A stretch of 64,000 bases of DNA from an uncultured Oceanospirillales bacterium (GTDB lineage Bacteria; Pseudomonadota; Gammaproteobacteria; Xanthomonadales; SZUA-36): positions 335,470-399,469 of the forward strand of contig CAJXKA010000003.1 in NCBI GenBank assembly GCA_913055655.1, written 5' to 3'. The notes under the pieces were generated by a model. The model was not told where the DNA came from and made no database searches. It saw only the letters and a list, made by a program, of their open reading frames with translations. The position numbers and the translations under genes were made by a program. Positions within the stretch are counted from its first letter, which is position 1, and every line of letters starts with the position of its first letter. Of the stretch, positions 25,615 to 34,507 are shown in pieces.

Positions 25615-27078
25615 CTAGGACGTCAGCCCCGCCAGGGTGATGTATTTCAGCTCGATATACTCGTCGATCCCGTACTTCGAGCCTTCGCGACCCATGCCGG
25701 ATTCCTTCATGCCGCCAAACGGCGCGGTTTCCGTAGACAGGATGCCGTCGTTGATGCAGACCATGCCGTAGTCCAGGCCCTCGGCCACGCGCCAGACGCG
25801 ACCCAGGTCGCGGGCGTAGAAGTAGGCCGCCAGGCCGTACTCGGTGGCGTTGGCCAGGTCGATGACCTCCTGGTCCTCCTTGAACCGGAACACCGGCGCG
25901 ATGGGGCCAAAAATCTCCTCGGTGGCGAAATCCATCTCGGCTGTGGCGTCACGGACAATGGTCGGCTCGTAAAACTGGCCGCCCATGGCATGGCGGGCAC
26001 CGCCCTCCACCACCTCGCCGCCCTTGGCCCGGGCGTCATCAAGCAGTCGCTCCACTTTTTCCACGGCGGCCTCGGAGATCATCGGGCCGATACTGACGCC
26101 GTCCTTGTCGCCACGACCGACAACCAGCGCCCGCGTGGCGATGATGAATTTCTCGACGAACTCGTCGTAAACACCATCCTGGACATAAAGGCGATTCGCG
26201 CAGACACAGGTCTGGCCGGCATTGCGATACTTGCTGATGATCGCGCCCTTCACGGCCGCATCGATATCGGCGTCGTCGAACACGATAAACGGCGCATTGC
26301 CGCCAAGCTCCATCGATACTTTTTTCACCGTCGAGGCGCATTGGCGGATCAGCTGTTTGCCCACCGCGGTGGAGCCCGTGAACGAGAACTTGCGCACCAG
26401 CGGGTTCTCGGTCAGTTCCTTGCCCACGTCCTGCGACTGCGTGGTCGTGACAATGTTGAATACCCCTGCGGGGACTCCGGCCTCCTCGGCCAGCACCGCC
26501 AGCGCTAACGCGGACAGCGGTGTTTCCGCCGCCGGCTTGATGACGATCGGACAGCCGGCGGCCAGCGCGGGCGCCGCCTTGCGGGTGATCATCGCGTTCG
26601 GGAAGTTCCACGGCGTGATGCAGCCCACCACGCCCACCGGCTGCTTGGTGACGATGATGCGCCGGTCATTCATGTGGGTGGGAATCACGTCGCCGTAGAC
26701 GCGCTTGCCTTCCTCGGCGAACCACTCGATGAACGAGGCCCCGTACATGACCTCGCCGGCCGACTCGGCTGTTGGCTTGCCCTGTTCGGCGGTCATCAGT
26801 TTCGCCAGGTCGTCCTTGTTGTCGATCAACAGGCCGTGCCAGCGACGCAGGATGGCGGCCCGATCCTTGGCGGTTTTCGCTCGCCAGTCAGCCCAGGCAC
26901 GGTTGGCCGCTTCGATGGCGCGCCGCGTCTCATTCGCGCCCATTTCCGGGACATTACAGATCACTTCGCCATCAGCAGGATTGTCCACTTCGAACGTGGC
27001 GCCATCATCGGCGTCCACCCACTGGCCGTCGATGTAGGCCTGGGTGCGAAGCAGGTCCGGACGTTTCAGGTCGATCAT
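25615..27078 (-). CDS. gabD: NAD(P)-dependent succinate-semialdehyde dehydrogenase
   Basis: 487 residues of the aldehyde dehydrogenase superfamily, GabD type: PWNFPNAMITRKAAPALAAGC, cofactor loop FTGSTAVGKQL, glutamate in MELGGNAPFIVFDDADID, catalytic cysteine in GQTCVCANR near residue 288. Both cysteines of the redox switch pair of GabD (CVC) are present. Oxidises succinic semialdehyde to succinate in 4-aminobutyrate use. Convergent with the PQQ dehydrogenase (18 bp apart), alone on its strand. Confidence 0.88.
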   Translation of the reverse strand: MIDLKRPDLLRTQAYIDGQWVDADDGATFEVDNPADGEVICNVPEMGANETRRAIEAANRAWADWRAKTAKDRAAILRRWHGLLIDNKDDLAKLMTAEQGKPTAESAGEVMYGASFIEWFAEEGKRVYGDVIPTHMNDRRIIVTKQPVGVVGCITPWNFPNAMITRKAAPALAAGCPIVIKPAAETPLSALALAVLAEEAGVPAGVFNIVTTTQSQDVGKELTENPLVRKFSFTGSTAVGKQLIRQCASTVKKVSMELGGNAPFIVFDDADIDAAVKGAIISKYRNAGQTCVCANRLYVQDGVYDEFVEKFIIATRALVVGRGDKDGVSIGPMISEAAVEKVERLLDDARAKGGEVVEGGARHAMGGQFYEPTIVRDATAEMDFATEEIFGPIAPVFRFKEDQEVIDLANATEYGLAAYFYARDLGRVWRVAEGLDYGMVCINDGILSTETAPFGGMKESGMGREGSKYGIDEYIELKYITLAGLTS

Positions 27079-27194
27079 ACGAGCCTCAGCCTGGCGGCCA
27101 TGTCGTGCCGCCGTTTTATCGGGGAGGCATAGGGTGCATCATGCGCGCGCCGGTTACCACCGGTCGCGCGCATCTTGAGACGGAAATTCGTGGC

Positions 27195-27407
27195 TCAGCG
27201 CTGCACGGCGCACTCACGCTCCGTCTTCAATCCCATTTTCGCCATGATCATCGACACCGGGCAAAACCCGGTGAAGGCGCTCTGCAGCAGGTTGGCGCCC
27301 ACGAACACGGTCAGCCAGACCCAGTTGGTGTGGACGAACCAGGTCAATGCAAGTGACAGCAGGACCATGAATCCTGCAAAAGCCATGGTGGCACGTTCTA
27401 CGGTCAT
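27195..27407 (-). CDS. DUF2892 (YgaP-type) membrane protein
   Basis: 70 residues from the ATG at 27407 (MTVERATMAFAGF). Two hydrophobic helices, then the family signature FTGFCPVSMIMAKMGLK with a conserved cysteine. This is the membrane domain of the YgaP rhodanese type, found alone in many bacteria and often controlled by sulfide-responsive ArsR repressors (YgaV/BigR). A GAGAACGAAAAC ribosome site precedes the start. Last gene of the putative sqr operon, 37 bp after the outer-membrane protein gene. Confidence 0.82.
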   Translation of the reverse strand: MTVERATMAFAGFMVLLSLALTWFVHTNWVWLTVFVGANLLQSAFTGFCPVSMIMAKMGLKTERECAVQR

Positions 27408-27444
27408 GTTTTCGTTCTCCTTGTCCAGGATTGAAAAGCCCGCT

Positions 27445-28749
27445 TCAGTAGTTGAACCGAAGCCGGGCGTACACGTTGCTGTCGTCCTCGAACTGGGCGA
27501 AAAACGTGTTCGGGTGGCGACCACCAAACAGGTTTCCACCCGCCGCCAGTTGCCAGGTATCGTTCATGCGCCAGGTCACCTGGGGCCGCAGGTAATGGTC
27601 GTTGTCGGTCGGCGACCAGAACGTGAACAACGACCAGGTCACGCGCTCCTGGCGTGTACGCCAGGTGAGCCGGTTGGTCAGCCAGGTCCGACGCTCGTCC
27701 ACCTCGTCTTCCGGCCATGGCGAATTCGCCAGCAGGGCGTCGTGGTTAAGCGTCCACTCCACGTAGTACTGGAAGGCGACGTTGAAATTGCGTGCCGCTT
27801 CCCACTCGTACCCGAGCAGGAATCGATACTGGTCGTTGGGAATCGCCGGGTCCGTGCCGTCCGGGTCGTCGGTCGAGTCATAGCGCGACACCTCGGCGTT
27901 GAACAGGCCGGGGCCCAGGGGGCGCCGCCAGCTGGCGCCCAGCGCGCGCATCTCCGCATACTCGAGGGCGCCGTTCGGGCCGGTCGGCGAAGGCTGATGA
28001 TAGAAACCGCTGTAGCCGTAGAGCGCGAGCTCGTTGCCCTGGACGTTGCGGAACGCCCGCAGCGCCCACTCGGTGTTGGCCACGCTCATCGAAGGATCAT
28101 GGGCTGACAATGGCGGCTCTGGCGCCACGATACCGCCAGCCGCCGGTGAGTAGAACGACAGCCGCTCGCCGGTCAACCATTCGTCCGGTGTAAACGAGGG
28201 TATGGCCACGATATCCAGGTTGACCGCGTCGAAGTAGCCGGTCAGTCGGACGGCGTCCGATGGCACCTTCAGGTATTCATCGTCGCGGCCAATGAAGAAT
28301 GAAACCCAGCCCTTGGGAAAAAGGTCGTTCAGGAACAGCAGGTCGCCGGTGCCCCAGGTCAGGACCTGTCGACCGGTTCGCCAGTCCCATCGCCCTGTAC
28401 TGAAACCCCAGGCCAGTTCGCGAACACTGGCGTCAAGATCATCGACGACAGCGTCGCCCAGGGCATCCAGCCGCAGATCCAGGCGGTTGTTGGCCAGCGC
28501 GCCGTCAAAAGTCCAGGTCCGCTCGAGACGCGCTCGCAGCTCACCCAGGGTCGCGTAACGGCCGACCGCATCGTCTTCCTGCCAACGACTGCCCGCCGCC
28601 ACCTCGACAAAGCCGGTCCAGGTCGGTTCCGAAGTTTCGGACCACGCGTCGTCTTCTCCCCAGTCATCCCAGTCGTCTTCCTGGGCGGGGACGAACGACG
28701 AGAACGCCAACAACCCGGCGGTGCACAGCGCGAGGTACCACCTGGACAT
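27445..28749 (-). CDS. predicted outer-membrane beta-barrel protein of the sqr-exporter cluster
   Basis: 434 residues from the ATG at 28749; the longer open frame upstream overlaps the LolA-like gene. Signal peptide (LCTAGLLAFSSFVPAQ), then alternating beta-strand pattern and a C-terminal RLRFNY with the terminal aromatic residue recognised by the BAM complex. An acidic, tryptophan-rich segment (DDWDDWGEDDAW) follows the signal. No specific family name assigned; proteins of this look commonly accompany MMPL transporters and LolA-like proteins. Thirteen bp after the LolA-like gene. Confidence 0.65.
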   Translation of the reverse strand: MSRWYLALCTAGLLAFSSFVPAQEDDWDDWGEDDAWSETSEPTWTGFVEVAAGSRWQEDDAVGRYATLGELRARLERTWTFDGALANNRLDLRLDALGDAVVDDLDASVRELAWGFSTGRWDWRTGRQVLTWGTGDLLFLNDLFPKGWVSFFIGRDDEYLKVPSDAVRLTGYFDAVNLDIVAIPSFTPDEWLTGERLSFYSPAAGGIVAPEPPLSAHDPSMSVANTEWALRAFRNVQGNELALYGYSGFYHQPSPTGPNGALEYAEMRALGASWRRPLGPGLFNAEVSRYDSTDDPDGTDPAIPNDQYRFLLGYEWEAARNFNVAFQYYVEWTLNHDALLANSPWPEDEVDERRTWLTNRLTWRTRQERVTWSLFTFWSPTDNDHYLRPQVTWRMNDTWQLAAGGNLFGGRHPNTFFAQFEDDSNVYARLRFNY

Positions 28750-28762
28750 GGTCGCAACGCCC

Positions 28763-29572
28763 TCAGGAACCGGGGCGTTCAAGCCAGTCGGCAGGCGGGT
28801 TGCGTAATGCCCGCTCCGTGAACACGCCATCCGGCAGGCCCAGGTCATAATCGATGAAGCGGAACTGCATATCGGTGTGGCCACCACCGACCAGGTCACT
28901 GATGCGGCTGGCCGTGACCGTGGGGTGCCCCCCGATCGTTTCCACTTTCTGTACCTCCACCCGGCGAATCGGCCGGCCCGACGCGTCCCGGTACTCAATG
29001 CGCATGGGCAGCCAGGTTTCGCGGTCGATCCAGGTCGTGTACTCGGCAAACTCGACACTGGACGGGTCGACCGGGCGGTGCCTCAGCTGGAAATGCTCAT
29101 CGTCCGTACCGACCAGTTCGTGGTGATCTTCGTCGGGCCGCCGACCGGAAACATCCTCGTAGTAGTAGTGGGAGCCGACAAAACTGGTGCGCTTGTCACC
29201 GGCGGCAATGCGTTTCACCAGGTCCAGGCCAGGCAGGTAGAGCCAGCGATCGTCGTCACCGCCCACGTTCTTGTGGACCAGGAACGTCGTGCCGCGCACG
29301 TCGGCGGGCTGGCTGAACACCACCAGGAACTGCTGGTCACCAGCGGGTGTGGGGTTTCGCCTCAGGACCGTGAACTGGCGCCGCTGTTCGTTGCCCTGTG
29401 CGTCGAAAATCCGCATCCGCGCCTCGGACCGGCCATCGGCCCCGGCATAGTACGCCGCCAGGTTGGCGCGCTCGACGATGGTATCGGCATCGGGCGCCTG
29501 GGCGCATACAGACGCTGCAACGGAAAGGGCGGCAACAGCAGTGAACATTTTCAGGGTGTCAGGGAGTGACAT
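28763..29572 (-). CDS. LolA-like outer-membrane lipoprotein-sorting protein
   Basis: 269 residues from the ATG at 29572, chosen because GGAGG lies 6 bases upstream and residues then begin with a clean signal peptide (AVAALSVAASVCAQA); the ATG at 29599 lacks this. The rest is the LolA-like half-barrel family typically annotated 'outer membrane lipoprotein-sorting protein' (GTTFLVHKNVGGDDDRWLYLPGLDLVKRI; HYYYEDVSGRRPDEDHHELVG). These accompany MMPL/RND transporters and are thought to carry hydrophobic cargo across the periplasm. Overlaps the MMPL gene end by 14 bp. Confidence 0.8.
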   Translation of the reverse strand: MSLPDTLKMFTAVAALSVAASVCAQAPDADTIVERANLAAYYAGADGRSEARMRIFDAQGNEQRRQFTVLRRNPTPAGDQQFLVVFSQPADVRGTTFLVHKNVGGDDDRWLYLPGLDLVKRIAAGDKRTSFVGSHYYYEDVSGRRPDEDHHELVGTDDEHFQLRHRPVDPSSVEFAEYTTWIDRETWLPMRIEYRDASGRPIRRVEVQKVETIGGHPTVTASRISDLVGGGHTDMQFRFIDYDLGLPDGVFTERALRNPPADWLERPGS

Positions 29573-32126
29573 GTGATGCCTCCGTAGTTTTCGAATCATC
29601 TTTGAACAGCCAGCGGCGACCGAGCGTGATCACCGCGGGTAACAGCAACAACGTGGCCGCGCCGGACAGCACCATGATCGACGCCATGAACCCGCCCACC
29701 GTGATGTACGGCACGAGCGGCGCGAGGAACAGCGGCGTGAATCCCAATGCAATCACGATGGCATTGCGCGAGATGGCGCGACCCGGTTCCTCGAACATGG
29801 CCACGCTCATGGCCTCGAAACTGCCCAGTTGGGCGTGCAGCTCGCGACAGCGCTGGATAAAGTGGATCGCGAAATCGACCGACAGGCCGAGCGTCAGCGA
29901 CGACAGCACCGCAATGGGCATGTCGTAATACTTGCCGATCCAGCCGATGAAGCCATAAACGCCGACGATGGTAAATGTGAGCGGCAGCATCGCCACCATG
30001 CCCCATGCGATCGAGCGAAACAGGACGACCATCATCACGAAAACCACGACAAAGGCGCCGAGCAGGCTGTAAAGCATGCCGGCCACCATCTCGCCCTGCC
30101 AGACCACGTTGATATAGGTTTTTCCGGCCCACCGGCCGTTAACCCCTGGAGGCAAGGGGTGATCCGCAACCCATTCATCGACGGCGTCCATGACCCGTGT
30201 CATGTCCTGGTTGTCTCCGGATGTGAGTTGTAACCACACGGCAGTGCGGCTGAAATCGGGTGTCACCATGTGCCAGAGATCCTGGGGACGGTGCGACGAC
30301 TGGTACTGCAACAAGGCCTGCGCCACGCCGGGCACGGTGTCCGGGATCACGTAATCCAAGCTCTCGCCGCTTCGCAGCTCCCGGTTGACCACCTTCACCA
30401 CGTCCGGCAGGGCGTTCGACTTGCCCACCAGGCCGGTTTCCGCCAGCGCCTGCTGGAATTCCTCGATCCAGGCCAACGCCGCGGGACGCTGGAAATAGCG
30501 CGCTTCGACCTGGGCCTCCTCGGCCAGGGTCATCAGGCGCTGGTAGCGGTCGGCCACCCCGGGGTCCGTCGCATCGAACGCCGCGTCATCGGCCGCGACA
30601 ATGATGTCACCCAGCCGGGCATCCAGTGCATCCGGCGCGCTGTCCAGCAGCCCGGCCACCCGGGCGTCCGTGTCCTGGCCCGCGAGCAGCGCCCGGGCCT
30701 CGTCGGCGAACCGGGTCCAGGCGCCAGGATCGTCATGGGTGAGGACATAAAAGGCGTCATAGGTCCCCGCAAAGTGGTCATTGAGCACACGGTCCGCCAC
30801 CTGGATACGGTGATCCGATTTGAACCAGCGGACCGGGTTGTCGTTGATCTGGATGCGCAACACACCGACAACGCTGACAACCACCAGCACCGCGGCCGCC
30901 AGGGTAATGCGGCCGGTCCCGCTGAATGCGAATCGCCCAAGGCGGCGCAAGAAGCGCGCCAACGGACTGTCGATGCCGGCATCCTCGCGCAGGCGGTCCA
31001 GGCTGGCCAGTGACCGGTCACTGCTCCGAACCACCCACGCCGGGATGAACACGATGGTCATCAGGAAAGCCAGCAGGATGCCGAACGCGACGAACGCGCC
31101 AAATACCCGCACCGGCGGGATTGGCGTCAACAACAACGATGCGAAACCGGCCGCCGAGGTGAGCGACGTGAACAGCATGGGTTTGAACAGGTGTCCGACC
31201 ACGCGTCGCATGACCGCCCTGGCATCATCTCCACGCCGGTAGTGATCGGCGAACTCGGAAAGGATGTGAATTGAATCCACCACCGCGATGGGCATGAGGA
31301 ATATGGGGATCATCGAGCTCATGATGTGAACCGTGAAACCCATGCCGATCAACAGGCCCATCGTGCCGATCACGGTCACCATCGCCACGATCATGGGTGA
31401 GATGACCAGCCGCAGGTTGCGGAAGAAGAACCACATCAACAGGAAGATCATCAGCCCCGCCAGCGGCGCCGAAATACCCATCTGGACAAACATTTCGTGA
31501 CCAAACGTATCTTCCGCCACCGGCAATCCGGTGACATGCCATTGCCCGGCCTCTGTTTCGTCCGCCACCAGGTCGCCGATGGTCGAGGCGATCGCGTAGC
31601 TCCGGTCCTTGCTCTCGATGGGCACATAAACCGCCGCGGCCTTGCCATCACCCGATACCAACGTGTCTTCAAGCAGCGGCAGGCGATTGACGGCGTCGCG
31701 AATGGCCGCCGATTGCGCCCGGGTTGTCGGCGCCTCGCGCATCATCCATTCAAACCGGAGCACCCCGGCTTCGCCCTGGGTAATGTTGTCGGCCACCGCC
31801 AGCGACATCAGGTCGGGGGGTATGACACCTTCGATGTTCGAGATCGCCGCGGTCACACGGTGGAGCGAACCCAGGGTGACGGGGTTATAGATCCCGTCCG
31901 GCCCATCGTTGACGACCCCCACGACAATCGCATCGCGCAGACCGAAATCGGCTTCCACCTGGTTATGGAAGACTCGGTCCGGCTGGTCCACCGGCAGCAT
32001 GTTCTCGGGGTCCGTATCGATGTGAATCCGGGGAATCAGGGCGCCGGTCACGATCACGAACAGTGCGGTTAACACGTAGACCAGGCGCGGCTTCCCGGTT
32101 GAAAATGACAGCAGGGCGTTTTTCAT
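29559..32126 (-). CDS. RND/MMPL-family transporter
   Basis: 855 residues. Two matching halves, each with one helix, a large periplasmic loop and five clustered helices (about 210-390 and 700-850), 12 transmembrane segments in all. The GIGVDF-like proton-relay motif appears as LTLGLSVDFAIHFI in the second half and PIAVVDSIHILSEF in the first. MMPL members export lipids, hopanoids or hydrophobic small molecules. It overlaps sqr by 4 bp upstream and the LolA-like gene downstream, so it is translated from the same message. Substrate unknown; the link with sulfide oxidation is positional. Confidence 0.87.
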   Translation of the reverse strand: MKNALLSFSTGKPRLVYVLTALFVIVTGALIPRIHIDTDPENMLPVDQPDRVFHNQVEADFGLRDAIVVGVVNDGPDGIYNPVTLGSLHRVTAAISNIEGVIPPDLMSLAVADNITQGEAGVLRFEWMMREAPTTRAQSAAIRDAVNRLPLLEDTLVSGDGKAAAVYVPIESKDRSYAIASTIGDLVADETEAGQWHVTGLPVAEDTFGHEMFVQMGISAPLAGLMIFLLMWFFFRNLRLVISPMIVAMVTVIGTMGLLIGMGFTVHIMSSMIPIFLMPIAVVDSIHILSEFADHYRRGDDARAVMRRVVGHLFKPMLFTSLTSAAGFASLLLTPIPPVRVFGAFVAFGILLAFLMTIVFIPAWVVRSSDRSLASLDRLREDAGIDSPLARFLRRLGRFAFSGTGRITLAAAVLVVVSVVGVLRIQINDNPVRWFKSDHRIQVADRVLNDHFAGTYDAFYVLTHDDPGAWTRFADEARALLAGQDTDARVAGLLDSAPDALDARLGDIIVAADDAAFDATDPGVADRYQRLMTLAEEAQVEARYFQRPAALAWIEEFQQALAETGLVGKSNALPDVVKVVNRELRSGESLDYVIPDTVPGVAQALLQYQSSHRPQDLWHMVTPDFSRTAVWLQLTSGDNQDMTRVMDAVDEWVADHPLPPGVNGRWAGKTYINVVWQGEMVAGMLYSLLGAFVVVFVMMVVLFRSIAWGMVAMLPLTFTIVGVYGFIGWIGKYYDMPIAVLSSLTLGLSVDFAIHFIQRCRELHAQLGSFEAMSVAMFEEPGRAISRNAIVIALGFTPLFLAPLVPYITVGGFMASIMVLSGAATLLLLPAVITLGRRWLFKDDSKTTEASHVTP

Positions 32127-33400
32127 GCTTGGCCCCTCAGCTTGCCTGCGCCCATCAGCTTCATGCCAAATTTTTCGTAGAAGGGTTCCGTCGTGCCCTT
32201 ACGCACCTTGTGCAGGTAGTACTTTTCGATTGCGACCTTGGCCAGGTGCACCCACTTTCCCGAGGACGACCAGTTGGTGTTGCGAGGTGGAATTTGCGGC
32301 ACCGCCAGGAATGCCACGCCGCGGTCGCCAAAATCGGCCAGGCACAGGGCGTTCCAGGTCGCGCGATGACGCGGCTCCTCGCCGGCCAGGGCCAGGGCGA
32401 TATTGCCCACGGCCGCAGTCACCATCGATTCAATCATGAACCCGGTCTTGGGCACGCCGACCGGCAACGGCGTTTTACCGACCGGTGGAATGGCGACACA
32501 GACCCCTACCGCGTAGACGTTGGCGTACGTCGGGTTACGCTGGAATTCATCCACGGGAATAAAGCCGCGTGGATTCGACAGGCCGTCGATTCCCATGACG
32601 GCGTCAATGCCGGTAAACGCCGGCAGGATCATCGAATGGGCGAACTCAAGCGTCGACGATTCCGCATCGGAACCGTCAGGTTTGACCCCGGTGACATGCA
32701 TCACGCCGGACTCGACGCGGTCGATACGGTGGTTGGTCAGCCACTTGATGTGCCGTTCGCGCAACTCGGATTCCATCAGACCCTTGGTGTCGCCGACGCC
32801 ATCCAGGCCAAAGTGGCCGATGTAGGGCTCCGGTGTCACAAAAGTCATCGGTACGCGGTCCCGCACTTTCCGGCGGCGCAACTCGGTTTCCAGGATAAAC
32901 GCGTATTCGTATGCCGGGCCGTAACAGGACGCCCCTTGCGCGGCTCCAATGACTACCGGCCCGGGCGCTTCGCAAAGTTTCTCGACGACCTGTGCGGTTG
33001 CGGCAGCATGATCAGTCTTGCAGACAGATGAAGTGAACCCTTCCGGACCCAGGCCTTCGATCTCGTCGAAAGCCAGGCGCGGCCCGGTAGCGATGACCAG
33101 CATGTCGTAATCCAGGACGGTTCCGGAAGACAGGTCAAGCTGGTCGTCTGCGGGCCGCACGCGGACCACGGGATCATGGATGAAACGGATACCCCGGCGG
33201 GACATCGCTTCATCCAGGTCAACCCGGATCGCGTCGGGCTTGCGCCAGTTCACCGCCACCCAGGGATTGGACGGCGTGAATTCGAACCAGGGATTGTCCG
33301 AGACCAGTATGATTTCATGGTCGCTGCCCACGGCCTGTTTCAACTCGTACGCGGACGCAACACCGCCGATACCGCCACCCATCACCACGAGTTTCTTCAT
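32123..33400 (-). CDS. sqr: sulfide:quinone oxidoreductase
   Basis: Membrane-bound flavoprotein that oxidises sulfide to polysulfide or persulfide and reduces quinone. 425 residues; FAD motif GGGIGGVASAYEL at the N terminus. The three redox cysteines of classical SQR are in place: Cys127 (SSVCKTDHA), Cys159 (GASCYGPAYEY) and Cys353 (NALCLADFGDRG). The segments EPYIGHFGL, PKTGFMIESMV and the amphipathic C terminus (KWVHLAKVAIEKYYL...TEPFYEKFGMKLMG) closely resemble Acidithiobacillus SQR. First gene of the operon, divergent from an ArsR repressor; the start ATG is preceded by GGAGG. Confidence 0.9.
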   Translation of the reverse strand: MKKLVVMGGGIGGVASAYELKQAVGSDHEIILVSDNPWFEFTPSNPWVAVNWRKPDAIRVDLDEAMSRRGIRFIHDPVVRVRPADDQLDLSSGTVLDYDMLVIATGPRLAFDEIEGLGPEGFTSSVCKTDHAAATAQVVEKLCEAPGPVVIGAAQGASCYGPAYEYAFILETELRRRKVRDRVPMTFVTPEPYIGHFGLDGVGDTKGLMESELRERHIKWLTNHRIDRVESGVMHVTGVKPDGSDAESSTLEFAHSMILPAFTGIDAVMGIDGLSNPRGFIPVDEFQRNPTYANVYAVGVCVAIPPVGKTPLPVGVPKTGFMIESMVTAAVGNIALALAGEEPRHRATWNALCLADFGDRGVAFLAVPQIPPRNTNWSSSGKWVHLAKVAIEKYYLHKVRKGTTEPFYEKFGMKLMGAGKLRGQA

Positions 33401-33466
33401 TTTGAGCCTCCACGGCCGCTACCGGAATCGCGTGAACGGACTCCATGCGAGCAGCACCCAACTAAT

Positions 33467-33494
33467 TTAGTTATTACTAATGTAGAACATTCTA
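33467..33494. promoter_or_regulatory. tandem palindromes, probable operator of the SqrR-like repressor
   Basis: Two perfect inverted repeats lie side by side in an AT-rich stretch between sqr and the arsR gene: TTAGT-TATT-ACTAA (33467-33480) and TAGAA-CA-TTCTA (33483-33494). A TACAAT hexamer (33503-33508) could be the -10 of the repressor gene. AT-rich inverted repeats are usual targets for ArsR-family repressors. Confidence 0.65.
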
Positions 33495-33537
33495 ATATGT
33501 ATTACAATGCTGATCACCAACCAGGTACTCCGAGATC

Positions 33538-33861
33538 ATGGCCATGCAAACCGAAAATCTGTCTTTAGACCCGGGTGAGATGAAAAAGAACGCCCGGCAG
33601 GCGGTTTCCCTGTTGAAAGGGCTGGCGAACGAAAGTCGCCTGATGGTGATGTGTGTGTTGTGCGAGGGCGAGATGGGCGTCGGCGAGCTCAACGCCAGGA
33701 TTGACCTCAGCCAATCGGCGCTGTCGCAGCACCTGGCCATCCTTCGTGAACAGGGCCTGGTCCAGACCCGGCGTGAGGGCCAGGCGATCTATTACTCGCT
33801 CAAGGCCTCACCCGCACTCAAGCTGATCCAGGCCCTGCACGATGAGTTCTGCCCGGGTTAA
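33538..33861 (+). CDS. ArsR-family repressor of SqrR/BigR/YgaV (persulfide-sensing) type
   Basis: 107 residues, winged helix. LSQSALSQHLAILREQGLVQTRREGQAIYYSL is the recognition and wing region. Three cysteines: Cys39 and Cys42 (VMCVLCEGE) and Cys105 (HDEFCPG). In SqrR and BigR a cysteine in this N-terminal position and one near the C terminus react with persulfide to form a tetrasulfide and release DNA; the same positions are occupied here. The usual metal-site ELCVCDL motif of arsenic sensors is absent. Divergent from sqr, which suggests it represses the operon. Its 3' end overlaps the convergent membrane protein gene by 44 bp. Confidence 0.85.
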   Translation: MAMQTENLSLDPGEMKKNARQAVSLLKGLANESRLMVMCVLCEGEMGVGELNARIDLSQSALSQHLAILREQGLVQTRREGQAIYYSLKASPALKLIQALHDEFCPG

Positions 33862-34507
33862 GTACGAATGCCAGTGCAACAAATACCAGCGAAAGCCCGA
33901 GCGCGAAATTCCACTCCAGGGTGTTCTGCAGCCGGTCGATAAATGCCGGGTCGTCGAACAGGCGTCGCTTGAGCGCAGACAACACCCCCAGCGACCAGGT
34001 CGCGACCACCAACAGGATCAACAGCCACGAACGCCAGGGTTGGACAGGCGCGGGATCTTCGCGATCGGCCCGTCGCAACCGGGCCGTCAGCAACAGCTGC
34101 GCCAGGCCGGTCAGGCCGAAATACAGCACGACGCCGTATCGCCGCATCCAGCGATAGACCTGTCCGTCGGTACCCAGCGCCATGGCGTAGACAAGGAAAC
34201 TCAGCGCACCGACGGTGCCGAGGGCCACGATCGTCCGGGTGCGAAACCGGGGTGGGAGGCGGCGCCAACCCAGTAAAAGGCAAACCACGATGGGGAGCGC
34301 CATGACCTTGAACAGCCACAGGCCCGGACCGGAACGGACACCACGACTCACCGAGGTGCAGCCTTCGACGTAGGGAAAGCAGCCTTCCAGGCCCGCCGCC
34401 AGGTTCCAGGCGTAGGCGAGGTTGACCGTCAGTATCGGCAGCACGCCGGCCCAGCGCAGAAGCGTAGCGGCGTTGAGCGCTGGGCCAATGCGCTTCAGAG
34501 CGCTCAT
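33818..34507 (-). CDS. multi-pass membrane protein of unknown function
   Basis: 229 residues with about six hydrophobic segments. A short extracytoplasmic loop (CFPYVEGCTSVSRGVRSGPG) after the first helix recalls the Frag1/DRAM/Sfk1-type fold; the assignment is tentative. The ATG overlaps the mnmE stop (ATGA), so it is translationally coupled to mnmE. The tail overlaps the convergent arsR gene by 44 bp. No enzymatic motif seen. Confidence 0.65.
   Translation of the reverse strand: MSALKRIGPALNAATLLRWAGVLPILTVNLAYAWNLAAGLEGCFPYVEGCTSVSRGVRSGPGLWLFKVMALPIVVCLLLGWRRLPPRFRTRTIVALGTVGALSFLVYAMALGTDGQVYRWMRRYGVVLYFGLTGLAQLLLTARLRRADREDPAPVQPWRSWLLILLVVATWSLGVLSALKRRLFDDPAFIDRLQNTLEWNFALGLSLVFVALAFVLNPGRTHRAGPGSA

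Noticed and set aside
27445..29058. N-terminal extension of the outer-membrane protein
   Set aside because: The extra 100 residues read antisense-like through the LolA-like gene; a clean signal peptide starts at 28749.
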